DNA of 64,000 nucleotides from Owenia fusiformis (taxonomy: Eukaryota; Annelida; Polychaeta; Sabellida; Oweniidae). The notes under the pieces are model-generated. The model was not told the origin of the DNA. It worked only from the letters and a program-made list of their open reading frames with translations, and searched no databases. Where the stretch lies: contig CAIIXF020000009.1 in the NCBI GenBank assembly GCA_903813345.2, positions 18,131,759 through 18,195,758 of the forward strand, given 5' to 3'. Positions 25,891 through 36,868 of this stretch are shown piece by piece; the stretch's first letter is position 1; each line of letters begins with the position of its first letter. Made by a program: the position numbers and the translations under genes.

Positions 25891-26044
25891 CTTTGAAGTC
25901 ACAAAATGTGTTCATTGTTGGTAGCTATTCATTACAGAGAGGGTCATTTATACAGAATTCAGTAGAATGTTTGGTGACGAAAGGTGTCTATAAGAGACAG
26001 GTGTTCATTAAAGAAAGGTGTTCACAAAGACAGATTTCACTGTA
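25119..26044. mobile_element. Tc1/mariner-like MITE with an expanded left end
   Basis: TACAGTGAAACCTGTATAT at 25119 and ACAGATTTCACTGTA ending at 26044 are the inverted termini of a family whose intact copies (27865-28043, 62617-62793) are only about 178 bp long. Here the left terminus (CAGTGAAACCTGTATATATT plus GAACATCTG) has been amplified into a 29-bp tandem array filling 25119-25890, followed by one ordinary element body at 25865-26044. TA dinucleotides at the borders fit the TA target of Tc1/mariner elements. Confidence 0.75.
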
Positions 26045-26940
26045 GTAGCACTGCGATTGATGGGATTCCCTCATGCAAAATGACATTAGCTGCATCAACA
26101 GAAGTCATGCTCTTACTAATCTAATATAATGAAATATGTTAAAAGACATTCATTTATGAGATGTTAACATAAATTGAAATCATATTTAAAAAAGCTTCAT
26201 AATATTCCTAATATTCAAAGAGAGTGCTCCACAAATGGCATGAGAGCCAAGAAATATTTTTCTTAGAGAAATTCTAGTATAGGTTCATATTTTATGAGCT
26301 ATTTAACCATAAAGAACATAAAACTCTATTCAATAATTACAATGCACCACAGCCTTTCTGATTAAACCAGGGAATTGTTAAACTTCCAGGAGTTCTTAAA
26401 ACATGTCTTATTTTTATAATTCATTGTCAGTGAGCTAATTCCTACTTTTAGTCATGCTTTCAATGTGAATACTCTTCAGATTATGTTGATACATTTAGCA
26501 TGACTCTGTTAGATGTTTACTACAAGGGCGCACAAATGGTTTGTGACATTACTCATGTGCACCAAGGGAATAGATGATGGTTATTGACTATTAAATACTT
26601 ATTGATCAACCTGTGACACAGGCATAAAGGTCCCAGTAGTTTTGATCCCCTATTTGATGATAAAATCCTTTTTTTGTGGAAACCTTAACAGAACTGTATA
26701 TTCTTTGGGCTAAACAGATGGTTCAAATCTTTAATAAATGAAACAAAAATTTGTGATATTAACATTTTATTCTTTATTGATCGCTTGATAGATAAGTCAA
26801 TGGATTGATGGACCTTTTGATTTATCCATTCTTATTTGGCTTTTATGCTTTATAATATGGTTCCTGAATACTAATCTTGTTTTTGTTTCATTTACAGTGA
26901 GTTTGTAATATAAATCACTAAATAAAAGATTGCTATCCAC
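26045..26940. other. Unique AT-rich sequence, no gene seen
   Basis: Nothing recognised. Confidence 0.4.
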
Positions 26941-27431
26941 TGAGGCTTAGGATGTTATTCCAACAAAATATTTACCCTGCATTCCCTTAAGCTCACTTCA
27001 CTACCCTCTGACCAATACAAGTTGAGGCTTAGGATGTTACTCCAGCAAGTGTTTACCCTGCATTCCCTTCAGTTCACTTCACTACCCTCTGACCAATACA
27101 AGTTGAGGCTTAGGATGTTACTCCAGCAAGTGTTTACCCTGCATTCCCTTCAGTTCACTTCACTACCCTCTGACCAATACAAGTTGAGGCTTAGGATTTT
27201 ACTCCAGCAAGTGTTTACCCTGCATTCCCTTCAGTTCACTTCACTACCCTCTGACCAATACAAGTTGAGGCTTAGGATGTTATTCCAGCGAAGTGTTTAC
27301 CCTGCATTCCCTTAAGCTCACTTCACTACCCTCTGACCAATACAAGTTGAGGCTTAGGATGTTATTCCAGCGAAGTGTTTACCCTGAATTCCATTAAGCT
27401 CACCTCACTACCCTCTGACCAATACAAGTGA
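26941..27431. repeat. 81-82-bp minisatellite, 6 copies
   Basis: Units begin TGAGGCTTAGGATGTTA at about 26941, 27023, 27104, 27185, 27266 and 27348 and end CTGACCAATACAAG. Middle copies are nearly identical, while outer copies carry TTAAGCTC instead of TTCAGTTC, as expected if homogenisation is strongest in the middle. The 97-codon plus-strand frame here reflects the 81-bp period. Confidence 0.92.
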
Positions 27432-27864
27432 GATACAGTTATGATGCTGATCTTAACAATCTCAAATGAAGTGTTAATGGCCTTTTGAGCTTTAATGTGA
27501 AATGTTAGGCAGAGAATATCAACCCTAGAAAAAGATCAATCTCTAATTTAAAGAGTCTAGGTGAAGTCTAGCGATTGTAAAGGGTAAACTTGATTAAGAG
27601 TTTGGCTCAGTTTACATTACAGTTTATCCTTTTCTTTAAAAGTTAACACTTTTATTGTTATCAATTTAAAAACACTTATTCTTTCTCTAAATTTAATGCA
27701 AAGATGTAAATTATAAATGTTTACATTCTTTTTAAGTTCTATGAAGGTGAAATTTACAGGTTATATTGTGAAGAAACAAACAAGACAAATAACTCCACTT
27801 AAACGTTTATTAAAATTGCAGTTTTAAGTTCTTTCTTTTTAAAAGTCAGGGTTAGTAATGCCAA

Positions 27865-28043
27865 TACAGTGAAACCTGTTTATATTAAACTTTTTGGAGA
27901 AAAAACATCCAGTGTTGATAGGTACATTCACTACAGAGATGGTAGTTTATACAGAACCCAGTATAGTATGTGCAAAGGAAGAGTGTCTACTAGAGACAGG
28001 TGTTCACCAGAGAGGGGTGTTCACTAAGACAGGTTTTACTGTA
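27865..28043. mobile_element. Tc1/mariner-like MITE (ACAGTGAAACC family), intact copy
   Basis: TACAGTGAAACCTGT faces GACAGGTTTTACTGTA. The 179-bp body shares TTCACTACAGAGATGGTAGT and AGAGACAGGTGTTCAC segments with the element at 25865-26044. The TA at each end fits the TA target of this superfamily. No coding capacity. Confidence 0.75.
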
Positions 28044-28577
28044 TTTATATATTGAACTGCTACTTAAGTTGTTACTTAAGTTGGAACTTTTAGACAAGTG
28101 TCATGGCTTGCAAACTGACATAAAATCATCCCAGATCCTTTTAGTTATCATATGCTTAATTGATTTACTTAATCCATGTTCAACTTAATTGTTCTACAAA
28201 GCATGAAATAAAACCACTGACTACTATAAGAACCACTACTACAAGAACAATTTAAAATAAGCACAAATTATGAGCATGAATGACTATAATGGCAATATTA
28301 TGTATCAGAATGCCAAAAGCATTTTTAAACCCATGAAGTGAACCCATACCTTCAGTTATCGGATAACATCTATTAATTCATAATCTACAATTAATATGTG
28401 AATAATACTATATCCATGACCTTATAACTCAGCACAATAATATTATGAATTGAGTTAAGACTAGAAACATGCTCAATTGAACGTCAGATAATCTACTGCA
28501 ATACATCAGTCAACAGAGGTCACATCAATCTACGATCAACTTCAGGACAATATTGACATTTCAAGAATATAATCTTA
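28044..28577. other. Unique AT-rich sequence, no gene seen
   Basis: Nothing recognised. Confidence 0.4.
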
Positions 28578-28797
28578 GGACCCCAGGCCCGTAGCCAGGG
28601 GGGGTTCCCAGGGTTCGGGCAAACCCCCCCCCCCTGGCCAAAAATTCTTTCAAAATCATGCAGTTTTTCACTATTTTGAGCACTTCACAAGTGATTTTGG
28701 CCATATTTGGGCCAAAATTGTCAAATGTGAACCCCCCCTGGAAATTTTTGAAAACTGAACCCCCCCTTGGCAAATCCTGGCTACGGGCCTGGGACCC
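28578..28797. mobile_element. CAGGCCCGTAGCCAGG-ended MITE (208 bp)
   Basis: Perfect 16-bp TIRs lie at 28584-28599 and 28776-28791, followed internally by G or C runs. The element is bordered on both sides by GGACCC (28578-28583 and 28792-28797), a likely 6-bp target duplication. It has no coding capacity. Inverted repeats with CCCGTAGCC-type ends are common short elements in invertebrate genomes. A relative with CAGGGGCATAGCCAG ends lies at 31056-31285. Confidence 0.85.
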
Positions 28798-28859
28798 TCT
28801 CTTTTATATATGGTGATTCTGATGGGCTATTCAAACTATCCTGATTTAGTTGATAACTT

Positions 28860-29225
28860 CAATCTTGTTATACCATGCTTGTTAATTTTATACCATGCTT
28901 GTTAATTTTATAACATGTTTGTTTATTATGAGCATGTTTGTCTCATGCTTGTTCTCACCATGTTTGTTTATAACATGTTTGTTTATAGCATGCATGATTT
29001 CTATACGTTGGTACATAGTTACATCATGTATATTAATTACATGTTGTTCATGTCATGCTTGTTTATAACATGTTTGTTTATAGCATGCATGATTTCAATA
29101 TGTTGGTACATATATATGTATATTAATTACATGTTGTTCATGTCATGCTTGTTTATCAGTATTGTCTGTCTGTATCCTGATCTGTTTGTCTACAACCTGC
29201 TTGTATATCATGCATGTTAACAACA
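28860..29225. repeat. Degenerate CATGCTTGTTTATAA repeat with a duplicated block
   Basis: Units near CATGYTTGTTTATARCATG of about 15 bp alternate. A larger block (GTTTATAGCATGCATGATTT, then TGTTGGTACATA, then TTAATTACATGTTGTTCATG) occurs twice, near 28981 and 29075. A 101-codon plus frame through it is low-complexity and not supported as coding. Confidence 0.75.
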
Positions 29226-31047
29226 TACCTGTTATAACTTGCTTCTTTATATTTTTTTGTTTATACCATGCCTCTTTACACAATACTTGTTTAGATTAAA
29301 TAATTCACAAATGTATATCAATCTAAGGGTATATGCAACTAAACATTCTAACACTCCTATCTAACTCCTCATCTAATCCTTCAGATATATCAATGGTTCC
29401 TTCTTTCTGCAAAATAATCACTTTCTTAAGATGCTCATTGCTCATACCTCATATTAAATAGACCATCTCCTTATTAAATAGACCATCTCCCTTATTCAAG
29501 AGATGATCTCTTATTCAATGGAGCATCTTATTCAATTATAAAACCGTAGAGTCTCTAATCTGAATCTGGGTGATTTATTAAGTGAAGATAATTACCTGTT
29601 AATTGCAATTAATAATATCCAATGAATACAATGCTGATTACGCACAATGCCCGATCTTGTTGAACATCAAGTTCCAAACATTGTTCACCCTATCTCTGTC
29701 AGGAATCGTCTAATCACTATAAACGGCTCTTATTTCTGGCGTTGTAGCGATACAAGTAGAAGAATGACACTCATGGAGAGTGAATAGCGCTGAAGTTAAA
29801 CATATGAAATCAATGCTCTTACTGCTCCTATTTAGAACTATACCACAGAGCCCTTTAACCGTTAATAAGATATAAACCCAGCTCTGATAATTTGACTTGT
29901 CTGTATTATTGTTAGTCTATCATTGGAGAAAATAATGCAACTTAAGTGTTCAACATATGAAAGTGATGAATCTTAGTAGTCTATTAAACAGGCGCATTGC
30001 AAAAAAGTTGAATTAATGGATCTGATTCCTCTAACTTGGACTAATAGCCAGGTGAAAGGTCTAAACAATATACTAATGAATCCTAAACTCATATGACACC
30101 TTTAATAAAACTTTTAAATTTTCTTCTATTTTAACACCCTACATTGTGTCCATAAACAAGACCAGGGCATGTCTAATAACACAACAACAGCGTATCGAAC
30201 ACAATAACCCTAGCTTATCTCAGCTTGTCTTGGTCATTTAATAAAAAAACAATACTTTCATCTATATGGCACAATTAAGCCAATTAAACTCAGATTATTG
30301 TCTGGCAGATACAATTTAAAATCTCAACGATAGAAGACAATTTTAATAAAATACACATCAACAAAGAGCTGAATACATCAATACAAACATTCTAAATGCT
30401 ATGAACAGCTACTAAAATCAAGATCCCATTGTTTAAGAGTCTAGGCAGGGATGGATCTCAAAATGAACATGGAGTGGCGCTTGAAATTATCTACTCCGTA
30501 CTTGTGCAGCAAAAACTTCAAAGGCCTTTTTCTGAATATTTGGGCCTACCAAAACAAGTCACAAGTCATATTCTAAGAGATGAAACTCTATTAATTACCC
30601 TTTGCATTCATTCGACTTCACTTCTAAAAAGAGATCTTCATCTTCACTCTTTCAGTTTACAATAAATCTCTGATCTCACCGAGCCAATTAGAGTTTGTCG
30701 TCGAAATACGGACGACTTTCTATATGATCATTTCCTCTGACATCACAGCATAGTTAATTGGCGCATATTTAGCACATGTTCCTCCCACTTCGCTGATTGG
30801 TTGAGAAAGGGTCAGCATCAGCATGGTAGGTTTGAAATGATTTATTACCCGGGCTGTCACACAGGTACCAATCTTTGGGGTGGGGCTGCTAAACTGTAAT
30901 ATAGTCTATACTAGGCAGATGGTAGTTTATAACTAGACTCTGTGCAAAGGGTATCTATTAATACAAATGAGACCAAAAAGGCCCAGAAATAAAAATTGGG
31001 TTTAAACCAATCCTTTGGACACCCATGAGTCTAGGGCACCCATAACC
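29226..31047. other. Unique sequence, no gene seen
   Basis: It contains copy 2 of a short dispersed repeat (30597-30645) and a short PuATCTCC duplication near 29450. The stretch 29680-29790 has more balanced composition. A 78-codon plus frame at 30429-30665 runs into the dispersed repeat and has no recognised domain. Confidence 0.4.
30597..30645 (+). repeat. Short dispersed repeat, copy 2
   Basis: Resembles 13274-13322 (TACCCTTTGCATTC, TCGACTTCACTTCT, AAAAGAGATCTTCATCTT). Confidence 0.35.
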
Positions 31048-31055
31048 CATGTACC

Positions 31056-31285
31056 CAGGTGTAGTCAGGAGGGGGGGGGGGTGCCAAACCCATAACCAAT
31101 CAAAATAGAACCATGAGAAAGAAGAAGGAAAAAGCTTTAAATTGCTTTTTATTTCAAGATTCTAGCTCAATTTTGAAGGAAGTTGGAAGTTGCATCAATT
31201 TTTGAAAATTCAAAATAAATCTTATTTTTTGGCTTGCGTATGCCACAATTGCACCCCAACTGACTGAAAACTGGCTATGCCCCTG
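31056..31285. mobile_element. Diverged CAGGGGCATAGCCAG-ended MITE
   Basis: The right end CTGGCTATGCCCCTG is clear. The left end CAGGTGTAGTCAGGAGGGGG is diverged and followed by a G run. Flanks CATGTACC (31048-31055) and CATGTATA (31286-31293) match at 6 of 8 positions, consistent with an aged 8-bp target duplication. No coding capacity. Confidence 0.6.
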
Positions 31286-31293
31286 CATGTATA

Positions 31294-32479
31294 TAAGCAT
31301 GAGTACTCTTAAAGCCTGTGTATAAGTATAGTTTCATAAACACACATTTATAAGCAATAAGCATAGTTTTATAGGCATAAGTTTATTACCAGCATGTCTA
31401 AGAGAGCATGAAATACTCAACATTATGTTCTAGCAAATAACAAGTGCACAAAGAATGCTTTATAGGCCATTTTATTCTAATTAATACATCCTAGGTATAT
31501 ATCACATTTACAACTCTGAATCAATTCATAAATTTGTAAATTCTATCAGAGAAAACTATCAGCTCTAACATAGGTACAATTATGCATACAATGTTAAATG
31601 TGTTTTATATGAAATTTATTATGCAATAAAAATAATAACCTATATAAAAAGAACTGTGTATTGAGGTTTATTGGCCTTCTATCAGATGTTTCTAATATCA
31701 TTTCTTTAAATAGATTAATCTAAAATAATTAGTAAAAGTATGAGAAGTAATAACAATACAAGTTTTCATTTAATTTATAGCTTTGTTTTTGATATCAAGT
31801 GGCATCTTCATCATTGTGAAAGATCATAACATTGTACCAGCATGCATCTTTACGGTATACCTATGATTTAGAGCGTAGAGTTTGTGAGTGAAACGAGGAT
31901 AATAATGGGGGCTTCATCAAATTTATCCTGAGAAGGATAGGGCACAGCATAATCTTTTTTTATTTTATACTGAGACAAAGTTTTTGACAAAAATTACTAT
32001 ATACATGTAGTAATTAAATGTGTCTGAAATTGAACATGACAGGGCAATAAAGAGGTATCACAGTAGTTAAGATAATTCAAATCATTCTGTGCATGTATGT
32101 TAGAGGATTAATTCTCCTACACATATCATAACAATCTACATGCCTGTGTGGGGAAATATAAATATAAACTTCTTAGCATCCTGAATTCACATATCCTCCA
32201 TGATTTATTCTCAGGTTTCAATTATTATCTAGAAATGAACTGAAGCATTGATTAAATTATGTAATAAAAATGTATTAAAGGCAGAATCAGATCTATAGGG
32301 GGTGACAAAATTACAAGCAACGTGCATAATTGACCTACCAATCTATTCCTTACAATATCAAATACAATATCTCCCAAAAGATTCACAATATGTTATAAAT
32401 TGGTGAAGTTATTAATGATTCAAAGTGCAAAAATGGGTGAAAAATGTTTAAATTCTCCCACATAATAAGAATGGTAACC
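31294..32479. other. Unique AT-rich sequence, no gene seen
   Basis: A short GGTGACAAAATTACAAGC motif at 32298 resembles the sequence at 45293 beside TGTCACCACC element copy B. Otherwise nothing recognised. Confidence 0.4.
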
Positions 32480-33394
32480 ATTCTTATAGAAACTGTTATT
32501 AATGCATGATGTTTGTTATGAAAATGCCCCTCCATACATTTCAAATATTTTCAATTTGTACCGAAACAAGAGGCCAACTCGAGCCCTAAGAAAAACGCCC
32601 CATTTTATTGTACCCGCGAAACAATCTGAAAAAACTAGACGCGGTACTGTAGTTTCTTCTATATCTGAATGGGAGAGGGACACATTACCTGATCAACTAA
32701 AAACCATTCCAATAAAGCGCACTTTTAAATACCATCTTAAAAAACATTTATTTCCGAAGAAGACCCTAATTGACACAGTCCACTTGAATTTAGACAGGCA
32801 AGCTGAAATAGTGCTTAATAAAACCAGATGTGATTTCATTTTTCGTTACCATAAGTTCCAGCATCAATTCAATAATGTCAATCCTCAATGCCTGTGCGGT
32901 TTTCGATCTCAGACAACCCAACACGTATTCTTTTCTTGCCCCCTTTTACTTGATCTCAGGGAACAACTAGTACTCGACCTTGCAGGGATACCCAATTTCA
33001 ACATTAACCATTATAACAAACTAAATGCAAAAGAGAAACTAGATACACTGTTATATGGTGGCTCAACATATAAAATTGAAACTAACAAGCTTATAGTCAC
33101 AACAACTGCCAACTTTATTTCTTTAATTGTAGACTTTGTTTAACTTTATATATTTGGTGTAAAATGTCACATGTAACTTACATGTATTGTCATGCTGAGT
33201 GTTCAGCAGCCTAAAATTACCTGATTTTTATGTGCCTACTTAACTCTATTTTAGAAATTGTATAAATGTGTATGTGTGAAAATCGACATGGGCCACTAAT
33301 GCCAATGGCCTTGGCCCATTGTTGGACATTGTGAAATGATAGTATTGATAAATAAAACATAACCTATAACCTATAATAATAATTCTTATAGAAA
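32480..33394 (+). mobile_element. 5'-truncated non-LTR retrotransposon (LINE) with 13-bp TSD
   Basis: ATTCTTATAGAAA occurs at 32480-32492 and again at 33382-33394, bracketing an 889-bp insert (32493-33381). The insert starts directly in coding sequence, carries a 3' UTR, and ends in a short tandem tail (AACATAACCTATAACCTATA, then ATAATA), the usual 3' end of many LINE clades. 5' truncation during target-primed reverse transcription explains the missing reverse transcriptase core. The perfect duplication suggests a fairly recent insertion. Confidence 0.93.
32493..33143 (+). pseudogene. LINE ORF2 C-terminal fragment
   Basis: The frame is open from the insertion junction at 32493, so the ATG at 32502 is internal and not the real start. 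The fragment is C-terminal to a reverse transcriptase. Counting from that Met, a motif around W57 (SISEWERDTLPDQL), followed by a basic FKYHLKKHLF segment at 75-84, resembles the WNxLP...FKxxLKxxLF stretch that ends many LINE reverse transcriptases. A zinc-knuckle-like C-x-C-x8-H-x4-C occurs at C130, C132, H141 and C146. The frame stops at 33143 (residue 213). There are no internal stops. Without the polymerase, endonuclease and ORF1 it is a dead fragment; its clade cannot be assigned by eye. Confidence 0.88.
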
Positions 33395-34582
33395 AATAAT
33401 ACATTATTGTAAAAATCTTTAGTTTTCCTTGAATAAAGTATGCACTTTTGTGATTTTTAGAAAATAGTCATGACAAGGAATGACATGAGCCAAAAATATT
33501 CTTAAATTGAAACAATTTTTTGTTGAGCCTGCTCGCTGTCTCTGATTCTCTCTTTAACTACTTGAAACTACAAAAGATATAACATGTTTTTTCTTCATCT
33601 TTTTGACTGTAATGACATGATGTATAAGAGGTATTTTATACTGAAACTAATTGAAGTTTTGTAATACATATCAGATAACAAATTAATAACTTCAGGTAGA
33701 GTAGCATATCCTAATGAATAAAATATTCATGATTCTGACTGAATGACTGATCGATTGATGGACGGATTGATGGACAGAGGGCTTCACTTTATCCCAACCA
33801 AACATCATTCGTTGGGATAATATTTTTGATCAGACATGATGAATTTGACAATTAGAACTTGATCACACTTGCATTTTTGTATTAATTCAGGAATAAGACA
33901 TGCCTAATTAGAAAATTCCTCAAAGTCCTCTTTAGGACTTTTCTTTCATTTTGCCATGTACTTTTTATTATTATATATTTCAAGAGTAGAATAAAACAGT
34001 AGTCTTGTCACTGGGCCCTCTGCTAATTCAAGCTTTAACAGATAATTAACCTGAAGCAGGGGCCTAATCCAAGCAGAAGTTCTACCATTCTTTTCAGGTC
34101 CGTGTGATGAGGGGCACTGATTGGTTTAGGGATTTCAGAGGTTTTTCAGTGATACAAAGAGGTATTAAGGCCTATTACTTTGGCAAAGGGTAGTATTCAT
34201 TTGTATTTACATGTATGTCAATACCATTATCACCAATATGCAAACTTTATACCTTAAATGAACTTTCTGGTTCTGGAATTTGCCCAGAAAAATTATATAA
34301 CTTTTGCAAGACAAAACAAATGAGGTAAATGTGATTAGAATATTTTCATCAAAATAAGTCTTAAGAGATTAATATAACATTTTCTTGACTTAAAGTACTT
34401 AGGTTGGCCAAGTTAAATGAGAAAACCTGATCCTACCTGAACCATATTTTCTTAATGACGATGCCATAAAAACCTTTGCATCACATTCAAATATAGTTTA
34501 TAGAAGAGTATTTAGCTGCTATAAACAGTTGATATTGAGATTGAGGTCACTTCTATTAAGTTGGTAATGCATGAAATAATAA
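33395..34582. other. Unique AT-rich sequence with one small repeat copy
   Basis: It holds the short pearl-like copy at 33701-33820. Otherwise nothing recognised. Confidence 0.4.
33701..33820. mobile_element. Pearl-like (HINE) element, short internally deleted copy
   Basis: The left end GTAGCATATCCTAATGAATA and the right end CATTCGTTGGGATAA are inverted relatives. A degenerate GATGGACGGATTGATGGACA tetranucleotide tract and a GGGCTTCACTTTATCCCAAC 3' hairpin (TATCCCAAC...GTTGGGATA) follow. All parts recur in the larger copies at 40541-41410 and 41771-42055, but the core repeats are missing here. Confidence 0.7.
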
Positions 34583-35860
34583 TTAGTTGTGAGCTATTGA
34601 GAAATTTAAAAAGTTATGAGCTATAGAAGAGGTTAAATAAGTTATGAGCTATTGGAGAGGTTAACCTTTACCATGCTGCCTTATTACAGCAAATATATCC
34701 CACGCAACTGGCTTATTTTTCAAAAAGCGCAAAAAAATGATATGCCTGGACTAAATAATTAATATCTCAATAACTACTGAATGAATCTGGATAAAATCTT
34801 CACTAAGGGAAGATACAGTGGCCTGGTTCATGAAAAAAATGTTCTCGTGAATTTTTTTCGTACATTAACACGACTGGGCATAAATATACCATGAATACTC
34901 CTCCGGAATCCGCTGCTCCGCCCCTTCGTCTGGTCAGAATCCAAATCTGAATTTGCAGCGATCGAATGTTCAATTTTCAATTCAGAAAATATTCTAGTTT
35001 CTATTTTCGATGACCATAATCGGCTTCCAAGAGCCTAAAGAGCTCGAAATCGTAATCCATTTCCTCCACATTTGCGTTGTGATCGTATTTGTCCGTCATT
35101 TTGTACGATTTGTTCACTAAAAACGACTAAAACACTGTTTAAATTGTTGAATTGAGAATTATTTTTCGAAATATCGCCATTCTAGGTCAACAGGAAGTCA
35201 TGTTAGGCACTGAATAAATCGGGCAATCTTATTGGACAATACGAATGGCGCGAAAAAGTAAAGTTTTTAAAAGTTTGAAATCGGGCGTACGGGTCCGCCG
35301 GCAGTTGTGAGAGACATTTTAGTCTCGGCGGACGAGTCCGCCGGCAGCACGCTAAAGGTTAAATTAGTTGTGAGCTATTGAAGAGGTTAAATTAGTTGTG
35401 AGCTATTAAAGAGGTTAAATCAGTGTGAGCTATAAAGAGGTTAAATAATTTGTGAGCTGTAGAAGAGGTTAAATTAGTTGTGAGCTATAGAAGAGGTTAA
35501 ATTAGTTGTGAGCTATTGAAGAGGTTAAATCAGTGTGAGCTATAAAGAGGTTAAATAATTTGTGAGCTGTAGAAGAGGTTAAATTAGTTGTGAGCTATAG
35601 AAGAGGTTAAATTAGTTGTGAGCTATTGAAGAGGTTAAATCAGTGTGAGCTATAAAGAGGTTAAATAACTTGTGAGCTGTAGAAGAGGTTAAATTAGTTG
35701 TGAGCTATAGAAGAGGTTAAATTAGTTGTGAGCTATAGAAGAGGTTAAATTAGTTGTGAGCTATAGAAGAGGCTAAATTAGTTGTGAGCCATTGGAGAGC
35801 TAGAATTAGTTGTGAGCTATTGGAGAGGTAAAATTAGTTGTGAGCTATAAAGAGGTTAAT
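34583..35860. repeat. 28-bp minisatellite, interrupted by a transposon
   Basis: The unit is close to GTTGTGAGCTATAGAAGAGG plus TTAAATTA. Units occupy 34583-34664 and 35359-35860. Part of the array has a 110-bp higher-order period of four units: GAGGTTAAATCAGTGTGAGC starts at 35411, 35521 and 35631. A TTAA element of 694 bp is inserted at the TTAA of one unit. Confidence 0.92.
34661..35362. mobile_element. piggyBac-like TTAA element (694 bp)
   Basis: The element spans 34665-35358 and is flanked by TTAA at 34661-34664 and 35359-35362. Left end CCTTTACCATGCTGCC and right end GGCAGCACGCTAAAGG match at 14 of 16 inverted positions. TTAA duplication with CCYTTT-type ends is characteristic of piggyBac. 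Just inside the right end, GTCCGCCGGCAG occurs twice as a direct repeat. The interior has no transposase frame, so it is non-autonomous. Removing it with one TTAA restores a regular unit of the surrounding minisatellite. Confidence 0.88.
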
Positions 35861-36700
35861 ACTGTGATTTAATTATTTAGGAGTAGATGTTAGTATATGG
35901 TATGATTAGCTATGAGTACATATCTTATAAGTGTATGATCTAACTATTTTTGAGCTTGAAACCCTAACTAACCATAATACCAGTTTTGCAGAAGTGAAGA
36001 CAATCCCCCATTTATAATCATATAAGTAAATAACCTCTATATTCATATATTCCCAGGGCTGTGCACTGCACTGTATAAGACCTGGATACAAAACAGAAGA
36101 TGAAACCTGGTTTCCAAGGATAGTGTGGCATCGCAATAACAATAACATGATTCTTCTAAATACTAATAATCACATAACGATATATCATCAACCGCGGAGC
36201 ACTGTGCCTTAGATCAAGGACTAGCAAAGTCAATGTTGGCAAATAAAAATCTTTTATGTTACTATTTTTATTGTGATAGGAGCGTAAATTATTTATCTAA
36301 TAATTTGCGCTGATAGGAAATTGCATGATATATCTGGAGTTTGAATTAGAAAATTTTTTCTCTTATAGTTAATCACTTGATTAATGATAGTAAACTATTT
36401 CTTATTAATAATCGTTTTAACAGAAATGATCAGGCTGGATATTGGCATATACGTGTAGACGAAACTGAAAAGCAACTGTCTTACATACTATTCTTATATA
36501 TTAATATGTTCTCTTTAAAATGTAATACAACAACATTTACACTTGACATTCCAATATGTGTATTCAATATAAAGAATTTGAATCTCATAGAAATAGAGCA
36601 AAACACTGTCATACACCTTAACCCTTACATGTACTATAACAATAATATTTGATTTAATTACATCACTCACATTAAGAGAAAATTGCATAATAATGCACAC
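35861..36700. other. Unique AT-rich sequence, no gene seen
   Basis: Short frames at 35906-36148 (minus) and 36377-36652 (plus) have no recognised domain. Confidence 0.4.
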
Positions 36701-36868
36701 TAATTTCTGTATATTGGCAAAATTGAGTTAGGGTTAATGAAAACATAGAATGGAATCCTGTGCTAAGGGCTGATTTGAAAAAGTTAGTCCACCCCAGCGG
36801 GGATCGAACCTACGCCCCCTTGCTTCTGGGCGATTGCTTAATTTCTGTACATTCGCAAAATTGAGTTA
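36701..36868 (-). mobile_element. 5'-truncated tRNA-derived SINE with long flanking repeat
   Basis: Read on the minus strand, the sequence ending near 36790 contains GTAGGTTCGATCCCCGC, an excellent RNA polymerase III B box with a T-arm-like context, followed by TGGGGTGGACTAACT. No A box is found, so the 5' part is missing. The block is bracketed by 30-bp near-identical copies of a sequence starting TAATTTCTGTAYATTSGCAA (36701-36730 and 36839-36868, 28 of 30 identical), probably the target-site duplication of the retroposition. Confidence 0.65.

Noticed and set aside
25013-25915. Overlapping minus-strand ORFs of 70-131 codons
   Set aside because: All are frames through the 29-bp array, where three units (87 bp) keep the frame open. 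They represent the amplified MITE terminus.
27022-27315. 97-codon plus-strand repeat protein
   Set aside because: Three-fold period (81 bp) of a minisatellite, with no start context or domain.
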